Assembly: GCA_003533505.1 (NCBI GenBank)
Contig: DQGD01000003.1
Coordinates: 34,252 to 98,251, forward strand
Source: Clostridiales bacterium
GTDB taxonomy: Bacteria > Bacillota > Clostridia > Christensenellales > Pumilibacteraceae
Direction: 5' to 3'
DNA: 64,000 nt
Below are positions 48,059-56,926 of this stretch, piece by piece; positions within the stretch are counted from its first letter, which is position 1, and each line of letters opens with the position of its first letter. The position numbers were made by a program, and so were the translations under genes. Under the pieces are notes generated by a model that searched no databases, had not been told where the DNA came from, and saw nothing but the letters and a program-made list of their open reading frames with translations.

Positions 48059-49848
48059 AAACCTCCGCAAAAATCGTAAAAACCAAGGACAAGAGAACGG
48101 ACGGCGCGGCGATTAAACGTCTTTTAAAGTACGCTCGCCCCTACGTTCCCGTCATTCTCGTCGCGCTCCTGTGCTCGGTAATCCAAATCGCGGCGACCTT
48201 GCTCGCGCCCGTGATAATCGGCAGAACCGTCGACTACATTATCGGCGAAAACAACGTGGACTTCGGCGTAATCTTCAAGAACGCCGGGATTCTGGGCGGA
48301 CTGATTGCCGCGGCGATACTGTTTCAGTACCTCTCGTCGATGTGTATCAACTTCGCTTCATTCCGCACGATACGCGACCTGAGAACCTACGCTTTCGACA
48401 AACTTAGCGACGTGCCGCTCGGCTACATCGACAGCCGCTCGCACGGCGACCTCATGTCGAGAGTGGGCAGCGACATCGACCAGATTTCCGACGGACTGAT
48501 TCAGGGCTTCTCGCAGCTGTTCAGCGGCGTCGTCACGATAGTCGGCACGCTCGCGTTCATGCTGTCGGTCAATTGGCTGATTGCTCTCGTCGTGGTGTTG
48601 ATTACTCCGCTGTCGCTGTTCGTGGCGTACTTTATCGCCAAGGGCTGCCACAATATGTTCGCAATGCAGGCGAAAAAGCGTGGCGAGCTGTCGGGGCTCG
48701 TTACCGAAATGCTGTCCAATCAGCGCGTAGTCAAGCTGTTCGGCTATGAAAAACGCGCGGAAAAACGCTTCTCGGACATCAACGGCGAACTCAAGGTGTG
48801 GGGTCAGAACGCCGCCTTCTACTCGGCTATGGTCAACCCCTGCACGCGCTTTGTCAACAACGTCGTATACGTCGCGGTGTGCGTGCTCGGCGCGTTTCTG
48901 GTAATCCGCGGCGATGGCGTGCTCGGCATGAGCGCGTTCACCGTAGGCGGACTGTCCTGCTTCCTCTCCTACGCCAATCAGTACACCAAACCTTTCAACG
49001 AAATCACCGGCGTGGTCACAGAACTCCAGACCGCTACCGCCGCCGCAAACCGCGTGTTCGAGCTTCTGGAAGCGCCCGTACAGAGCTCCGACGAGGGGCT
49101 GCCCGAGCTCACGAACGCGCACGGCAATATCGAAATCGACGACGTTTACTTTTCCTACGTTCCCGACAAGCCGCTCATTCAGGGCTTCTCGCTGTCGGTA
49201 AAGAGCGGTCAGCGCGTGGCTATCGTGGGTCCCACGGGCTGCGGCAAGACTACGCTCATTAACCTTCTCATGCGTTTTTACGACCCCGGCAGCGGCGTAA
49301 TCCGCGTCGAGGGCGAGGACATTACGGGCGTAACGCGCCGCTCGCTCCGCCTCTCCTACGGCATGGTACTGCAAGACACCTGGCTCAAAAAAGGCACCGT
49401 CCGCGAAAACATTGCGTTCGGTAAGCCCGACGCCACCGAAGAGGAAATCGTCGCCGCGGCCAAGGCTGCGCACATTCACAGCTTCATCATGCGACTCGAA
49501 CACGGCTACGACACCGTGCTCGAGGGCGACGGCAGCAATATTTCGCAGGGGCAAAAGCAGCTGTTGTGCATTGCGCGCGTGATGCTCACCCATCCGCCGA
49601 TGCTGATCTTAGACGAAGCGACCTCGTCAATCGATACCCGTACCGAAATCAAAATCCAGCAGGCGTTTGAAAAGCTTATGCAGAACAAGACTTCGTTTAT
49701 CGTCGCTCACCGCCTGTCCACAATAAAGAACGCCGACCTCATCCTCGTCATGAACAAGGGCAACGTCATCGAAAAGGGCACGCACCGCGAGCTCCTCGAA
49801 AAAGGCGGCTTCTACGCCAACCTCTACAACTCGCAATTCGAGCACTAG
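48055..49848 (+). CDS. ABC exporter half-transporter with canonical ATPase site
   Basis: 597 residues. A Lys-rich N-terminus, six membrane helices (about 30-320) and an ATP-binding domain with Walker A GPTGCGKTTL, Walker B MLILDEATSSID (Glu present) and the switch HRLS. Its signature is diverged (ISQGQKQLL instead of LSGGQ), as usual for the consensus-site-complementing subunit of heterodimeric exporters. The ATG at 48055 overlaps the upstream stop; the longer in-frame start at 47998 lies inside the previous gene and lacks family similarity. Together the two form one exporter. Confidence 0.93.
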   Translation: MKTSAKIVKTKDKRTDGAAIKRLLKYARPYVPVILVALLCSVIQIAATLLAPVIIGRTVDYIIGENNVDFGVIFKNAGILGGLIAAAILFQYLSSMCINFASFRTIRDLRTYAFDKLSDVPLGYIDSRSHGDLMSRVGSDIDQISDGLIQGFSQLFSGVVTIVGTLAFMLSVNWLIALVVVLITPLSLFVAYFIAKGCHNMFAMQAKKRGELSGLVTEMLSNQRVVKLFGYEKRAEKRFSDINGELKVWGQNAAFYSAMVNPCTRFVNNVVYVAVCVLGAFLVIRGDGVLGMSAFTVGGLSCFLSYANQYTKPFNEITGVVTELQTATAAANRVFELLEAPVQSSDEGLPELTNAHGNIEIDDVYFSYVPDKPLIQGFSLSVKSGQRVAIVGPTGCGKTTLINLLMRFYDPGSGVIRVEGEDITGVTRRSLRLSYGMVLQDTWLKKGTVRENIAFGKPDATEEEIVAAAKAAHIHSFIMRLEHGYDTVLEGDGSNISQGQKQLLCIARVMLTHPPMLILDEATSSIDTRTEIKIQQAFEKLMQNKTSFIVAHRLSTIKNADLILVMNKGNVIEKGTHRELLEKGGFYANLYNSQFEH

Positions 49849-49880
49849 GGAAGCTGACGACAAACGGAAAATTATACCGA

Positions 49881-49913
49881 GAAGTACTCACTTATTTTAA
49901 GCGAGTACTTTTT
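49881..49913 (+). terminator. Terminator of the ABC exporter operon
   Basis: AAGTACTC / GAGTACTT stem followed by TTT. Confidence 0.85.
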
Positions 49914-50066
49914 AATTCGGAACCAATAGATAACGCCAACCAGAACGAATGCGATTTACTGTGTTTATCCACATCAACTGCCCCTACATATTCGCTCAGA
50001 ATGATATAAGAATTAGTCCTTCCCCCCCCTGCATGGAGCGAATACTTAGCCTTACCCACCCATAAC
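49914..50066. repeat. Intergenic gap with dispersed-repeat fragments
   Basis: Short pieces of the dispersed family are recognisable: ttcgctcagaatgat (49989 region), attagtccttc and ctgcatggagcgaatactta (50017-50050). The gap 49849-50152 holds these and two terminators, with no gene. Confidence 0.55.
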
Positions 50067-50098
50067 AAAAAACAGCCGAACGGTATTGCCCGGCTGCT
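50067..50098 (-). terminator. Terminator of the CorC/CNNM gene
   Basis: AGCAGCCG / CGGCTGTT stem on the minus strand followed by TTTTTTG. Confidence 0.8.
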
Positions 50099-50152
50099 TC
50101 GTTTATAACATTCCTTAACGCTATTCTTGCGTAATTCCTTGATTGCGCGCGG

Positions 50153-51487
50153 CTAGTCCTTGTCGCCCTTATCCTCGTCCTCGTCGTCGCGGTGGCGGCG
50201 GAACAGGGATTTATCCTTATCCTCGTCGTCCTCGGTTTTTTCCTTGACGGTGACCTTGACCTCCTGAACGTGCTTTGCGCTCGCCTTGGTGACTTCGATT
50301 TCGATGTCGTCGACTTCTACCTTTTCGCCGGCTTCGGGGATTTTATCCATGAGCTCGGTGACGTAGCCCGAAACGGTAGTGGCGTCGATGTCCTGCGGCG
50401 TGGGGAGCTTGAGGTCCTCGTACATGTCCTCGACGTTCTCGTTGCCCGAAACGATATAGGTATTATCCGCGACCTTTCTGAACAGCACTTCCACCTCGTC
50501 GTGCTCGTCGTAAATCTCGCCCACAAGCTCCTCGATAATGTCCTCGAGCGTGACTATGCCCTCGGTGCCGCCGAACTCGTCGACGACGATAGCCATGTGC
50601 ACTTTTTCTTTCTGAAGCATGCGCAGCACCGTGGAAATTTTCATCGACGGCGAAACGCACACGCTGCTCTGAATAATGCCCTTAATCGACTTGCCGCCGT
50701 CGTGCATGAGCGCGTAGAAGTCCTTTTCGTGGATTATGCCCACAATCTGGTCGATAGAGCCGCTGTACACCGGCATGCGCGAAAATCCGTTTTCGGTCAG
50801 TTTTTCGTAAATCGACTCCATGCTGGCGGTTTCCTCAACCGCAACGACGTTGACCCTCGGAATCATGACGTCCTTGACGTCCAAATCCTCGAACTCGATT
50901 GCCGAGCGAATAAGCTGGGATTCGTGCTCCTTAAGTTCGCCCTCGTTCTCGGCGGTTTCGACGATTGTCAAAAGCTCGCCCTCGGTGACGGTCGAGGACT
51001 TTTGGAACTTGAATATCTTTCTGAGCAGCCACTTCCAACCGCTGAAAATCACGTTAATCGGCGTGAGCACGAACATGAGCGCGCGCAGCAACGGATAGAA
51101 AACCATAGCGAACTTTTCGGGGTTTTCCTTGGCGAACAGCTTGGGGGTGATTTCGCCGAATATCAGCACCGTGACGGTCATGACTATCGTGGAAACCGTG
51201 GTCGCGAGCCCTGCGTCGGATGTAATCAGCTTGCTGAAAAACACCGTGCTGAGCGACGCGCTGAGAATGTTGACGATGTTGTTGCCGACGAGTATGGTCG
51301 AGAGCAGCTTGTCAAATTTTTCGTTAAGCTTCAACACGGCGTCGGCGCGCTTGTTGCCCTCCTGCGACATGTTGAGAAGCCTTATTTTGTTGATCGACGT
51401 GAAAGCCATTTCCGCGCCGGAAAAATAACCGGAAAAAAGTACGCAAACGATAATAGCGATTAGTATGCCTATTTGTGACCCGTCCAT
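50153..51487 (-). CDS. CNNM/CorC (HlyC-type) transporter: DUF21, CBS pair, CorC_HlyC domain
   Basis: 444 residues. The DUF21 membrane domain (1 to about 150) has about four helices with SGAEMAFTSINKIRL and LVGNNIVNILSASLST. The CBS pair spans about 200-330 (VKDVMIPRVNVVAVEE; GFSRMPVYSG; DEFGGTEGIVTLEDIIEELVGEI). The CorC_HlyC domain covers about 345-415, and the tail (about 420-444) is Asp/Lys-rich. Family members export magnesium or sodium-linked divalent cations. GGAG lies 14 bases before the ATG, an unusually long gap. The leader of about 175 nt contains a terminator-like hairpin. Confidence 0.92.
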   Translation of the reverse strand: MDGSQIGILIAIIVCVLFSGYFSGAEMAFTSINKIRLLNMSQEGNKRADAVLKLNEKFDKLLSTILVGNNIVNILSASLSTVFFSKLITSDAGLATTVSTIVMTVTVLIFGEITPKLFAKENPEKFAMVFYPLLRALMFVLTPINVIFSGWKWLLRKIFKFQKSSTVTEGELLTIVETAENEGELKEHESQLIRSAIEFEDLDVKDVMIPRVNVVAVEETASMESIYEKLTENGFSRMPVYSGSIDQIVGIIHEKDFYALMHDGGKSIKGIIQSSVCVSPSMKISTVLRMLQKEKVHMAIVVDEFGGTEGIVTLEDIIEELVGEIYDEHDEVEVLFRKVADNTYIVSGNENVEDMYEDLKLPTPQDIDATTVSGYVTELMDKIPEAGEKVEVDDIEIEVTKASAKHVQEVKVTVKEKTEDDEDKDKSLFRRHRDDEDEDKGDKD

Positions 51488-51662
51488 ATAATTTGAATTT
51501 ACTCCGAAAGGCGAATTATGATTTTACAACGAAAAAACGCAGCGCAAAAAACGCCGCTTAAAAAGTCGTACCCTCGTTAATTTTATTTACCGCAACGCAC
51601 CCTCGTAAGGGAACGTCGCCTTGATTGTCGCTTTGAGTTGTCATTGCAAGAATTCTACCTTG
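51488..51662 (-). promoter_or_regulatory. Long leader of the CorC/CNNM gene with intrinsic terminator; candidate riboswitch or attenuator
   Basis: From the promoter to the ATG there are about 175 nt. They contain hairpins (CCCTTACGAGGG near 51613-51602) and then, at 51560-51532, the perfect stem GCGGCG / CGCTGC followed by GTTTTTTC, a terminator placed ahead of the gene. No known riboswitch was recognised by eye. Confidence 0.5.
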
Positions 51663-51668
51663 TGCAAG

Positions 51669-51697
51669 ATTATATCATAGAAATTCGGAAAAATCAA
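51669..51697 (-). promoter_or_regulatory. Promoter of the CorC/CNNM gene
   Basis: TTGATT (51697-51692), a 17-bp spacer and TATAAT (51674-51669) on the minus strand. Confidence 0.8.
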
Positions 51698-51763
51698 GGG
51701 TTTTAACGCATTTTTAGTTATACTTATGCTTATCGGGCGCAAATCTTTACCGTTTTTCCGATT

Positions 51764-52450
51764 TTATCCGCGCTTCAGCTCGCGAAGCCGCGCCTTGTTT
51801 TCCGCGCTTATCCTCCAAGACTCGATTGCCTTCTGCGCCGTCTTTTGCCTTATCCACGGGGTAAAATCGCCGCCCGACAGCGCCGCGAACGTCTTTTCAA
51901 AGTTTTTGACGAGTAGCACGCTGAGCCCCCACGCCACCGCCATGTCGACGTAATAATCGCCCGGCGTTATCTCGCGATAAATCCCGATAACGCGGTCGAA
52001 ATACTCGTCCGTCATGAAATGGTCGAGCAGCATCACCGCCAAAAACCTGCGCGAGAAAACCGCCTCGTCGCTCTTAAGCGGCTCGTACTTATAAAGAAAC
52101 TCCTCGCGACGCTTCTTTATCGCCTTAAGCGATGAGGTAATCGTGTCGACGTGCGCCCAATTATCGAACAGCGGCAGCATAAAGTCTATGCGCGCCATCA
52201 GCTCGGTTGCGTCACCGACGTACCCTGCCGCAAAGCCGTAGACGAGCACTTCCTCGAACGTGGTAAACTCGGTGGCGGCAAGTATAGCCGCTCTGCCCTC
52301 TTCCCCGACTTCTTTAACGAGCGCGCGCAAAGTCGGCAGGCGTATTCCCTCGATTTTGTAGGAAGTGGGCGTGAGCTTGCGCTGAAAAACGGCGTAACCG
52401 TTGTCGATTGCGCCGTTCATTCTTTCTCTTATTTCGGAGGGAAGCCTCAT
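51764..52450 (-). CDS. DNA alkylation repair protein (AlkD-like)
   Basis: 228 residues, all helical (HEAT-like repeats), typical for AlkD-type DNA glycosylases that excise positively charged alkylated bases. Recognisable parts are GIRLPTLRALVKEV, FDNWAHVDTITSS (counterpart of the WDxVD catalytic region), FLAVMLLDHF, and the C-terminal DFTPWIRQKTAQKAIESWRIS (shown as PWIRQKTAQKA). It overlaps the acyl carrier protein gene upstream by ATGA and shares its promoter. Confidence 0.88.
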   Translation of the reverse strand: MRLPSEIRERMNGAIDNGYAVFQRKLTPTSYKIEGIRLPTLRALVKEVGEEGRAAILAATEFTTFEEVLVYGFAAGYVGDATELMARIDFMLPLFDNWAHVDTITSSLKAIKKRREEFLYKYEPLKSDEAVFSRRFLAVMLLDHFMTDEYFDRVIGIYREITPGDYYVDMAVAWGLSVLLVKNFEKTFAALSGGDFTPWIRQKTAQKAIESWRISAENKARLRELKRG

Positions 52451-52665
52451 TTCGTCAGCTCTTCCACCATTTTCACGAGGTCGCCCACTGTCTTAGCCTC
52501 GATTTTGTCGGGGAACTTGATGCCGTACTTTTTCTCCACTGCCATGGCGATCTGCACCACGTCGAGCGAGTCGAAGTCGAGCGAGTCGAACGTGTCGTCG
52601 AGCTTGAGGTTTACGTCGCCCACATACTCGTTGGCGATTTCGTTGATTTCAGCTAAAATATCCAT
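52447..52665 (-). CDS. acpP: Acyl carrier protein
   Basis: 72 residues, acidic, four-helix pattern. The phosphopantetheine Ser is in FDSLDVVQIAMAVEKKYGI (Ser about 34). The usual GADSLD is replaced by DFDSLD after a repeated DSLDFDSLD. Starts at the ATG at 52665 with GGAGA seven bases upstream; earlier codons lie in the promoter. ACPs shuttle acyl chains in fatty acid synthesis. No fab, plsX or synthase gene is nearby, so it is either the housekeeping ACP in an unusual place or a dedicated one. Perfect consensus promoter. Confidence 0.92.
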   Translation of the reverse strand: MDILAEINEIANEYVGDVNLKLDDTFDSLDFDSLDVVQIAMAVEKKYGIKFPDKIEAKTVGDLVKMVEELTK

Positions 52666-52708
52666 ATTTTTCTCCGTTGCGCCGTATTTTCGGCGAGCTT
52701 TTTTCTTA

Positions 52709-52737
52709 ATTATACTTCTATCCGCCAAATATGTCAA
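52709..52737 (-). promoter_or_regulatory. Promoter of the acp-AlkD operon, perfect consensus
   Basis: TTGACA (52737-52732), a 17-bp spacer and TATAAT (52714-52709) on the minus strand. Confidence 0.9.
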
Positions 52738-52760
52738 ACGTTATTTTGCGGACGGGCGAT

Positions 52761-53519
52761 TTACTTGCTTTCGCTCGACGCGGCGAACTCGTCGGTTTCG
52801 GTCAGCGAATACTTGGGCACTCGCACTTTTCTTAGGTACTCGGCAAAGCCCACGCTGTCGTGGATTTCGTCGGGGACGAAGGTCGCGCTCCTCAGCTTGT
52901 GCCAGTCGTAATGCGTGTCGCCGCCGCAGGTCACGACGAGGTTATGCGCCGCGGCAAGCTCCAACACTTCCTTTTCGCAGGTCGTCTTAAAGCCCACGCA
53001 ACCGTTGATTTCATATCCGTCCACGTCCTCCGGGGGCTTGGGCGAATGGTGCTGTTCGGTGCGGAACGGGTGCGCCTGAATTAGCAAAACGTTATGCTCG
53101 CGGCATATCGCGTGCAGGGTTTTAAGGTCGAGGTCGCACAGCATGGGCGTTTCGCGCAAAAATTTTTCCGTCACGCCCACGAGGATATAGTCGGCAAAGT
53201 TTTTCTCTAGTACGTCCATGGGATAGCGGTCGCGTTCGTACTGCGCATACGGCGCGAACAGCGTAACCTCGGCGCCCAGCCACGCTTCCATGCCGCGCTT
53301 TTCGCACTCTTTCTTCATTTCGTAATAGCCCTCGATAAAACGGTCGAGCCATTCTTTTTCCGTGGCGGGCGTGCATTCAATATACGAGCGCGAATAATGA
53401 TTCGTGAGCATTACCGCGTCAAATCCGCACTTACGATACTTTTCGGCGGCGGCTTCGGCGGTGAGTCGCGAACAGCAACTGACGGGACTGGTGTGCAGGT
53501 GAGTTTCTACTTTCTTCAT
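52761..53519 (-). CDS. PHP-domain phosphoesterase
   Basis: 252 residues. Metal-binding motifs of the PHP family: THLHTSPVS (HxH) at the N-terminus, TNHYS, GAEVTLF (Glu about 84), LIQAHPFR (His about 149) and GGDTHYD (DxH about 200). Such trinuclear-metal enzymes hydrolyse phosphate esters, for example histidinol phosphate or nucleotides. The substrate is unknown; proteins of this size are often annotated as PHP domain proteins. It overlaps the ribokinase gene by ATGA, so it may act in the same pathway. Confidence 0.85.
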   Translation of the reverse strand: MKKVETHLHTSPVSCCSRLTAEAAAEKYRKCGFDAVMLTNHYSRSYIECTPATEKEWLDRFIEGYYEMKKECEKRGMEAWLGAEVTLFAPYAQYERDRYPMDVLEKNFADYILVGVTEKFLRETPMLCDLDLKTLHAICREHNVLLIQAHPFRTEQHHSPKPPEDVDGYEINGCVGFKTTCEKEVLELAAAHNLVVTCGGDTHYDWHKLRSATFVPDEIHDSVGFAEYLRKVRVPKYSLTETDEFAASSESK

Positions 53520-54424
53520 TTTTCGCTTTCGATGACCTTCTTTACTTCTTCTAACGTAGGTATGCTTTGAGCCGCGCCCTCTCTCGTGACCGTAATCGAC
53601 GACGCGACCGACGCGAATCTCGCCGCGTCTTCCAGCGTGTCGCCGTCAAGGTACCGTAGCACCGTCGCGCCCACGAACGTGTCGCCGGCGGAAGTCGTGT
53701 CCACCGCCTTGACTTTCCTGGGTTCGACTGGCGTAATCGTCTGCCCCTCGGCGACAATCGAACCGCGGCTGCCCATGGTGATAATCACGCGCTTTACGCC
53801 GAGCTGATACAGTTTCTTGACTGCGAGCGCGATGTGCACGTCGCTGTCGAGTCCGACGCCCGTCAGAATTTCCGTTTCGGTTTCGTTGGGCGCGATAATA
53901 TCGACGTTTTTCAGTAATTCCTCGCCGAGCGGCACGGCAGGCGCAGGGTTAAGCAGCACCAGCATGCCCTTTTGTTTGGCTACGGCTGCGGCGTAAGTCA
54001 CCGTTTCGAGCGGAATCTCCAGTTGCATGACAAGCGCGTCGCCGGGCTTCGCGTTTTTAAGTCCCTCGTCCACGTCCGCTTTGGTTACGGAGTGGTTTGC
54101 GCCCTTGTAGAGAATAATGCGGTTTTCGCCGCCCTCGACGATAATCATCGCTATGCCGCTCGGGACGTCCGCGCGAGTGACCATACTCTCGTCCACGCCC
54201 ATTGCTTTGAGGTTGTTTTTCAGCGCGTCGCCCGTTTCGTCCGAGCCCACTTTGCCTATCATCGCCACCTTGCCGCCGAGCTTGGCAATCGCCACCGCCT
54301 GATTGGCGCCCTTGCCGCCGGGATTGACGTAGTACTTGTCCGCGGTCAGCGTTTCGCCGCCCACGGGCATGCGCGGCACTCTCGCCACCATGTCCATATT
54401 GATACTGCCCAAAACGTAAATCAT
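53516..54424 (-). CDS. rbsK: Ribokinase (PfkB family)
   Basis: 302 residues. PfkB signatures are both present: NPGGKGANQAVAIAKLGG near 37-54 and DTTSAGDTFVGA near 245-256 with the catalytic Asp. MVARVPRMPVGGETL and the NPAPAVPL and NETE motifs are ribokinase-typical. It phosphorylates D-ribose at O5. AGGAG precedes the ATG. It follows NptA by 41 bp and overlaps the PHP gene. No rbs transporter genes are near. Confidence 0.92.
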   Translation of the reverse strand: MIYVLGSINMDMVARVPRMPVGGETLTADKYYVNPGGKGANQAVAIAKLGGKVAMIGKVGSDETGDALKNNLKAMGVDESMVTRADVPSGIAMIIVEGGENRIILYKGANHSVTKADVDEGLKNAKPGDALVMQLEIPLETVTYAAAVAKQKGMLVLLNPAPAVPLGEELLKNVDIIAPNETETEILTGVGLDSDVHIALAVKKLYQLGVKRVIITMGSRGSIVAEGQTITPVEPRKVKAVDTTSAGDTFVGATVLRYLDGDTLEDAARFASVASSITVTREGAAQSIPTLEEVKKVIESEK

Positions 54425-54465
54425 TTGTTTTCTCCTGTCGCTCGTTTGAGCTGACTATATGCCGA

Positions 54466-56136
54466 TTAGTAGGAAACCTCGTTGAGCTCGGGTCTATGCG
54501 ACTGCGAGCCCGTGGGGTTCTTTATCGAGTAAGCCACGTTGACTAAGTGGTCGGCTATTCTCTCCATCGCGGAAATCAGCGCGAAGAAATAGGTGCCGCG
54601 CTCCACCGCGCAATCGCCGCGGTTAAGCCGCTCGATGTGACTGACGCCGAGGTCGTCTTTCATTTCGTCGACTTCGTTCTCAATCGCGGAAATGCGGCTG
54701 AGCACGACGTAGTCGCGGTGCTCGAACGCATGCAGACTGAGGTCGTACATGTTCATAATCTTGTTGTACATTTGCAGAAGCTCGGCGTTGGCTGCGTCGG
54801 AGAACGTCACGTTTTCCTTTTGCATTTCCTCGGCTTGCTCGGCAAAGTTCTCGGCGTGGTCGCCTATTCTCTCGAGGTCGCTGATAACGTGGTGGTACGC
54901 GCCCACAAGTTTTTCGTCGTGCTCGGACAGACTCGTCGAAGCGAGCTTTATGAGGTACGCCACCACTCCGTGATAAATGCGGTTGATGTGAGACTCGTTT
55001 TTCTCCAGCTTCTGACGGTTTATGTAATCGCCCTTGACGAGCGCGCCCACAGACAGCTCGAGGTTTTCCTTGGCAAGCTCGGAGGCGTACATAATCTCCT
55101 TTTGCACCTGCGCCACGGCAATCGGCGGAGTGGAAAGCAGGCGGTCGTCAATGTAGCGAAAGCGGAAATCGTCCTCTTTCTTCGTGGGCTTGTCACGCAC
55201 AACGAACTCCGTAACTTTCACGAACTGCTTGATAAACGGCAGCAGCATCGCGGTGGTTATGAGGTTGAACGCGAAGTGGAACCAGGCAATCTGCCACTGC
55301 GGACCGCCGAGATGCGAGAGAATCCACACCACTTGGTCGCGGAAAATCCAGATAATCACGGTGAACACAACCGTTCCCACGACATTGAACAAAAGGTGGA
55401 AGAACGCCGTTCTTCTCGAATTGGTGTTCGTGCCTATCGACGCGATTATCGCCGTCACGCAGGTGCCGATATTGGTACCGAGAATGACGAACAAGCCGCT
55501 GTCGACGCGCATGGCGCCCGCTCCCACCATTATTATTACAAGGCTGGTGGTCGCCGTCGAGCTTTGAATAATGCCCGTGAACGCCATGCCGATAAGTATC
55601 AGAAGAAGCGGAAAGTCAACGACCTCGAACGCGTGCTTGACCGAATCGCTAATCGCCGATTCGCCCGAAAACGCGCTGCCCATGGACTCGAGTCCCACGA
55701 ACATAAGTCCCAGACCGCACAGTATGCCGCCTGTTTTCTTGACGTTGTCGTTGTTGAAGAACGTCATCATGATGCCGACGAAGGCGAGCAGCGAGGCGTA
55801 AAGGTTTATATTCAGCGACGACAGCGAAATCACGAAGCCGGAAAGCGTCGTTCCGATGTTCGCGCCCATGATTATCGACGCGGCTTGCGTCAGCGTGATT
55901 ACGCCGGCGTTGACAAGTCCTATCGTCATAACGGTGGACGCCGACGAGCTGTTGACGATGACCGTCACCAGCGCGCCTATGCCTACGCCTGCGAAACGGT
56001 TGCCCGTGAGATGATTGAACAGCTTTTTCATCTCCTTGCCGGCGCTGCGCTCCAAGCCGTCGCTCATCATCTTCATGCCTATCATAAAGACGCCGCAACC
56101 GGCGAGAAGCATCATTATACACGTCAAAATTTCCAT
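54466..56136 (-). CDS. Na/Pi cotransporter family protein with PhoU-like domain
   Basis: 556 residues. Two Na_Pi_cotrans repeats (about 5-150 and 165-310) with the paired motifs GALVTVIVNSSSASTVMTIGLV (ends GALVTVIVNSS) and GIIQSSTATTSLVIIMVGAG, and about eight or nine membrane helices. The C-terminal PhoU-like helical domain (about 345-540) includes LVGAYHHVISDLERIGDHAEN (ends LVGAYHHV, ERIGDHAEN). It takes up phosphate with sodium, perhaps gated by the PhoU part. GGAGA precedes the ATG at a 10-base gap. First gene of a probable operon with rbsK and the PHP gene. Confidence 0.93.
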   Translation of the reverse strand: MEILTCIMMLLAGCGVFMIGMKMMSDGLERSAGKEMKKLFNHLTGNRFAGVGIGALVTVIVNSSSASTVMTIGLVNAGVITLTQAASIIMGANIGTTLSGFVISLSSLNINLYASLLAFVGIMMTFFNNDNVKKTGGILCGLGLMFVGLESMGSAFSGESAISDSVKHAFEVVDFPLLLILIGMAFTGIIQSSTATTSLVIIMVGAGAMRVDSGLFVILGTNIGTCVTAIIASIGTNTNSRRTAFFHLLFNVVGTVVFTVIIWIFRDQVVWILSHLGGPQWQIAWFHFAFNLITTAMLLPFIKQFVKVTEFVVRDKPTKKEDDFRFRYIDDRLLSTPPIAVAQVQKEIMYASELAKENLELSVGALVKGDYINRQKLEKNESHINRIYHGVVAYLIKLASTSLSEHDEKLVGAYHHVISDLERIGDHAENFAEQAEEMQKENVTFSDAANAELLQMYNKIMNMYDLSLHAFEHRDYVVLSRISAIENEVDEMKDDLGVSHIERLNRGDCAVERGTYFFALISAMERIADHLVNVAYSIKNPTGSQSHRPELNEVSY

Positions 56137-56219
56137 TACTCTTTCGGTCTCCTAACTCTTTAATCTCTCTTGACCTAAAATCCGTGCGGCGGCGGCATAA
56201 GCCGCTTCACCGCATTCTA

Positions 56220-56248
56220 ATTATACTCTTAAACTCGGTTTAAGTCAA
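56220..56248 (-). promoter_or_regulatory. Promoter of the NptA-rbsK-PHP operon
   Basis: TTGACT (56248-56243), a 17-bp spacer and TATAAT (56225-56220) on the minus strand. No Pho box was recognised. Confidence 0.85.
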
Positions 56249-56353
56249 CGCTCGCGCCGCCCTATTGTAAAATTTATGCCGCAGCTTCCTCTGTTTTTCG
56301 TAAACTCATAAAGTCATTGTAAAATAAATGTAAAATTTTTGTAAAGTCGCGGC

Positions 56354-56392
56354 AAAAAGGTCCACAGATGATTTTCCGTCTGCGGACCTTTG
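56354..56392 (-). terminator. Terminator of the LURP-one operon
   Basis: AAAGGTCCGCAGA / TCTGTGGACCTTT stem with a short loop, then TT on the minus strand; nearly symmetric. Confidence 0.9.
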
Positions 56393-56415
56393 ATTTTGTA
56401 TCCGTTTATTCTACG

Positions 56416-56901
56416 TTAGTTTCTCGGCTTGCTCGCGTCGAAAATGTTGTCGATTGCGATTACTATGGATGCGAGCAGCGCGTTGTACTCGTCGGCGGCG
56501 CTGTCCACCTGGAACGAGTCGCGGACGAGGGTCAGGTTGCGGCTTATCTTACCGGCGAGTTTACCCTCTCTCACCACGTCGAGATTCCACCCCGTCCAGG
56601 TGCCGTCGATGACTATTTCCGAATCGTAGTTGTCCACCAGAAAATGATTCGTCCAGAATTTCTTGGTGATTTTCAGCAGCTTTTCGCCGTCCGCGCCGAT
56701 GACGAACGCCGACCTGCGGAAAAAGTGCCAGAACTTGTTGCGCACGACGAACAGCTTGTTGCCGCTCGGGTCGCACACGATTTTCTTGTGCGTGGGCGAA
56801 ATAATCTTGCCCTTAATCTTAAAGAGCTTGTTGCCCTGCTCGTCCGTGACGAACGACGAGCCGCCCAACGTCATTATCTTGTTCTTTACCCAAAACCTCA
56901 T
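56416..56901 (-). CDS. LURP-one-related / scramblase-like protein
   Basis: 161 residues. The beta-barrel pattern of LURP-one (Tubby-like) proteins: MRFWVKNKIMTLGGSSFVTDE (ends RFWVKNK, SFVTDE), GNKLFKIKGKIISPTHKK, GEKLLKITKKFW, FLVDNYDSEIVIDGTW and the final helix NALLASIVIAIDNIF. Bacterial members such as YxjI have no proven function. No membrane segment. AAAGGAG precedes the ATG. Third gene of a three-gene operon with two small membrane proteins. Confidence 0.88.
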   Translation of the reverse strand: MRFWVKNKIMTLGGSSFVTDEQGNKLFKIKGKIISPTHKKIVCDPSGNKLFVVRNKFWHFFRRSAFVIGADGEKLLKITKKFWTNHFLVDNYDSEIVIDGTWTGWNLDVVREGKLAGKISRNLTLVRDSFQVDSAADEYNALLASIVIAIDNIFDASKPRN

Positions 56902-56926
56902 TTTATCGCTCCTTTATTTTAAGATA

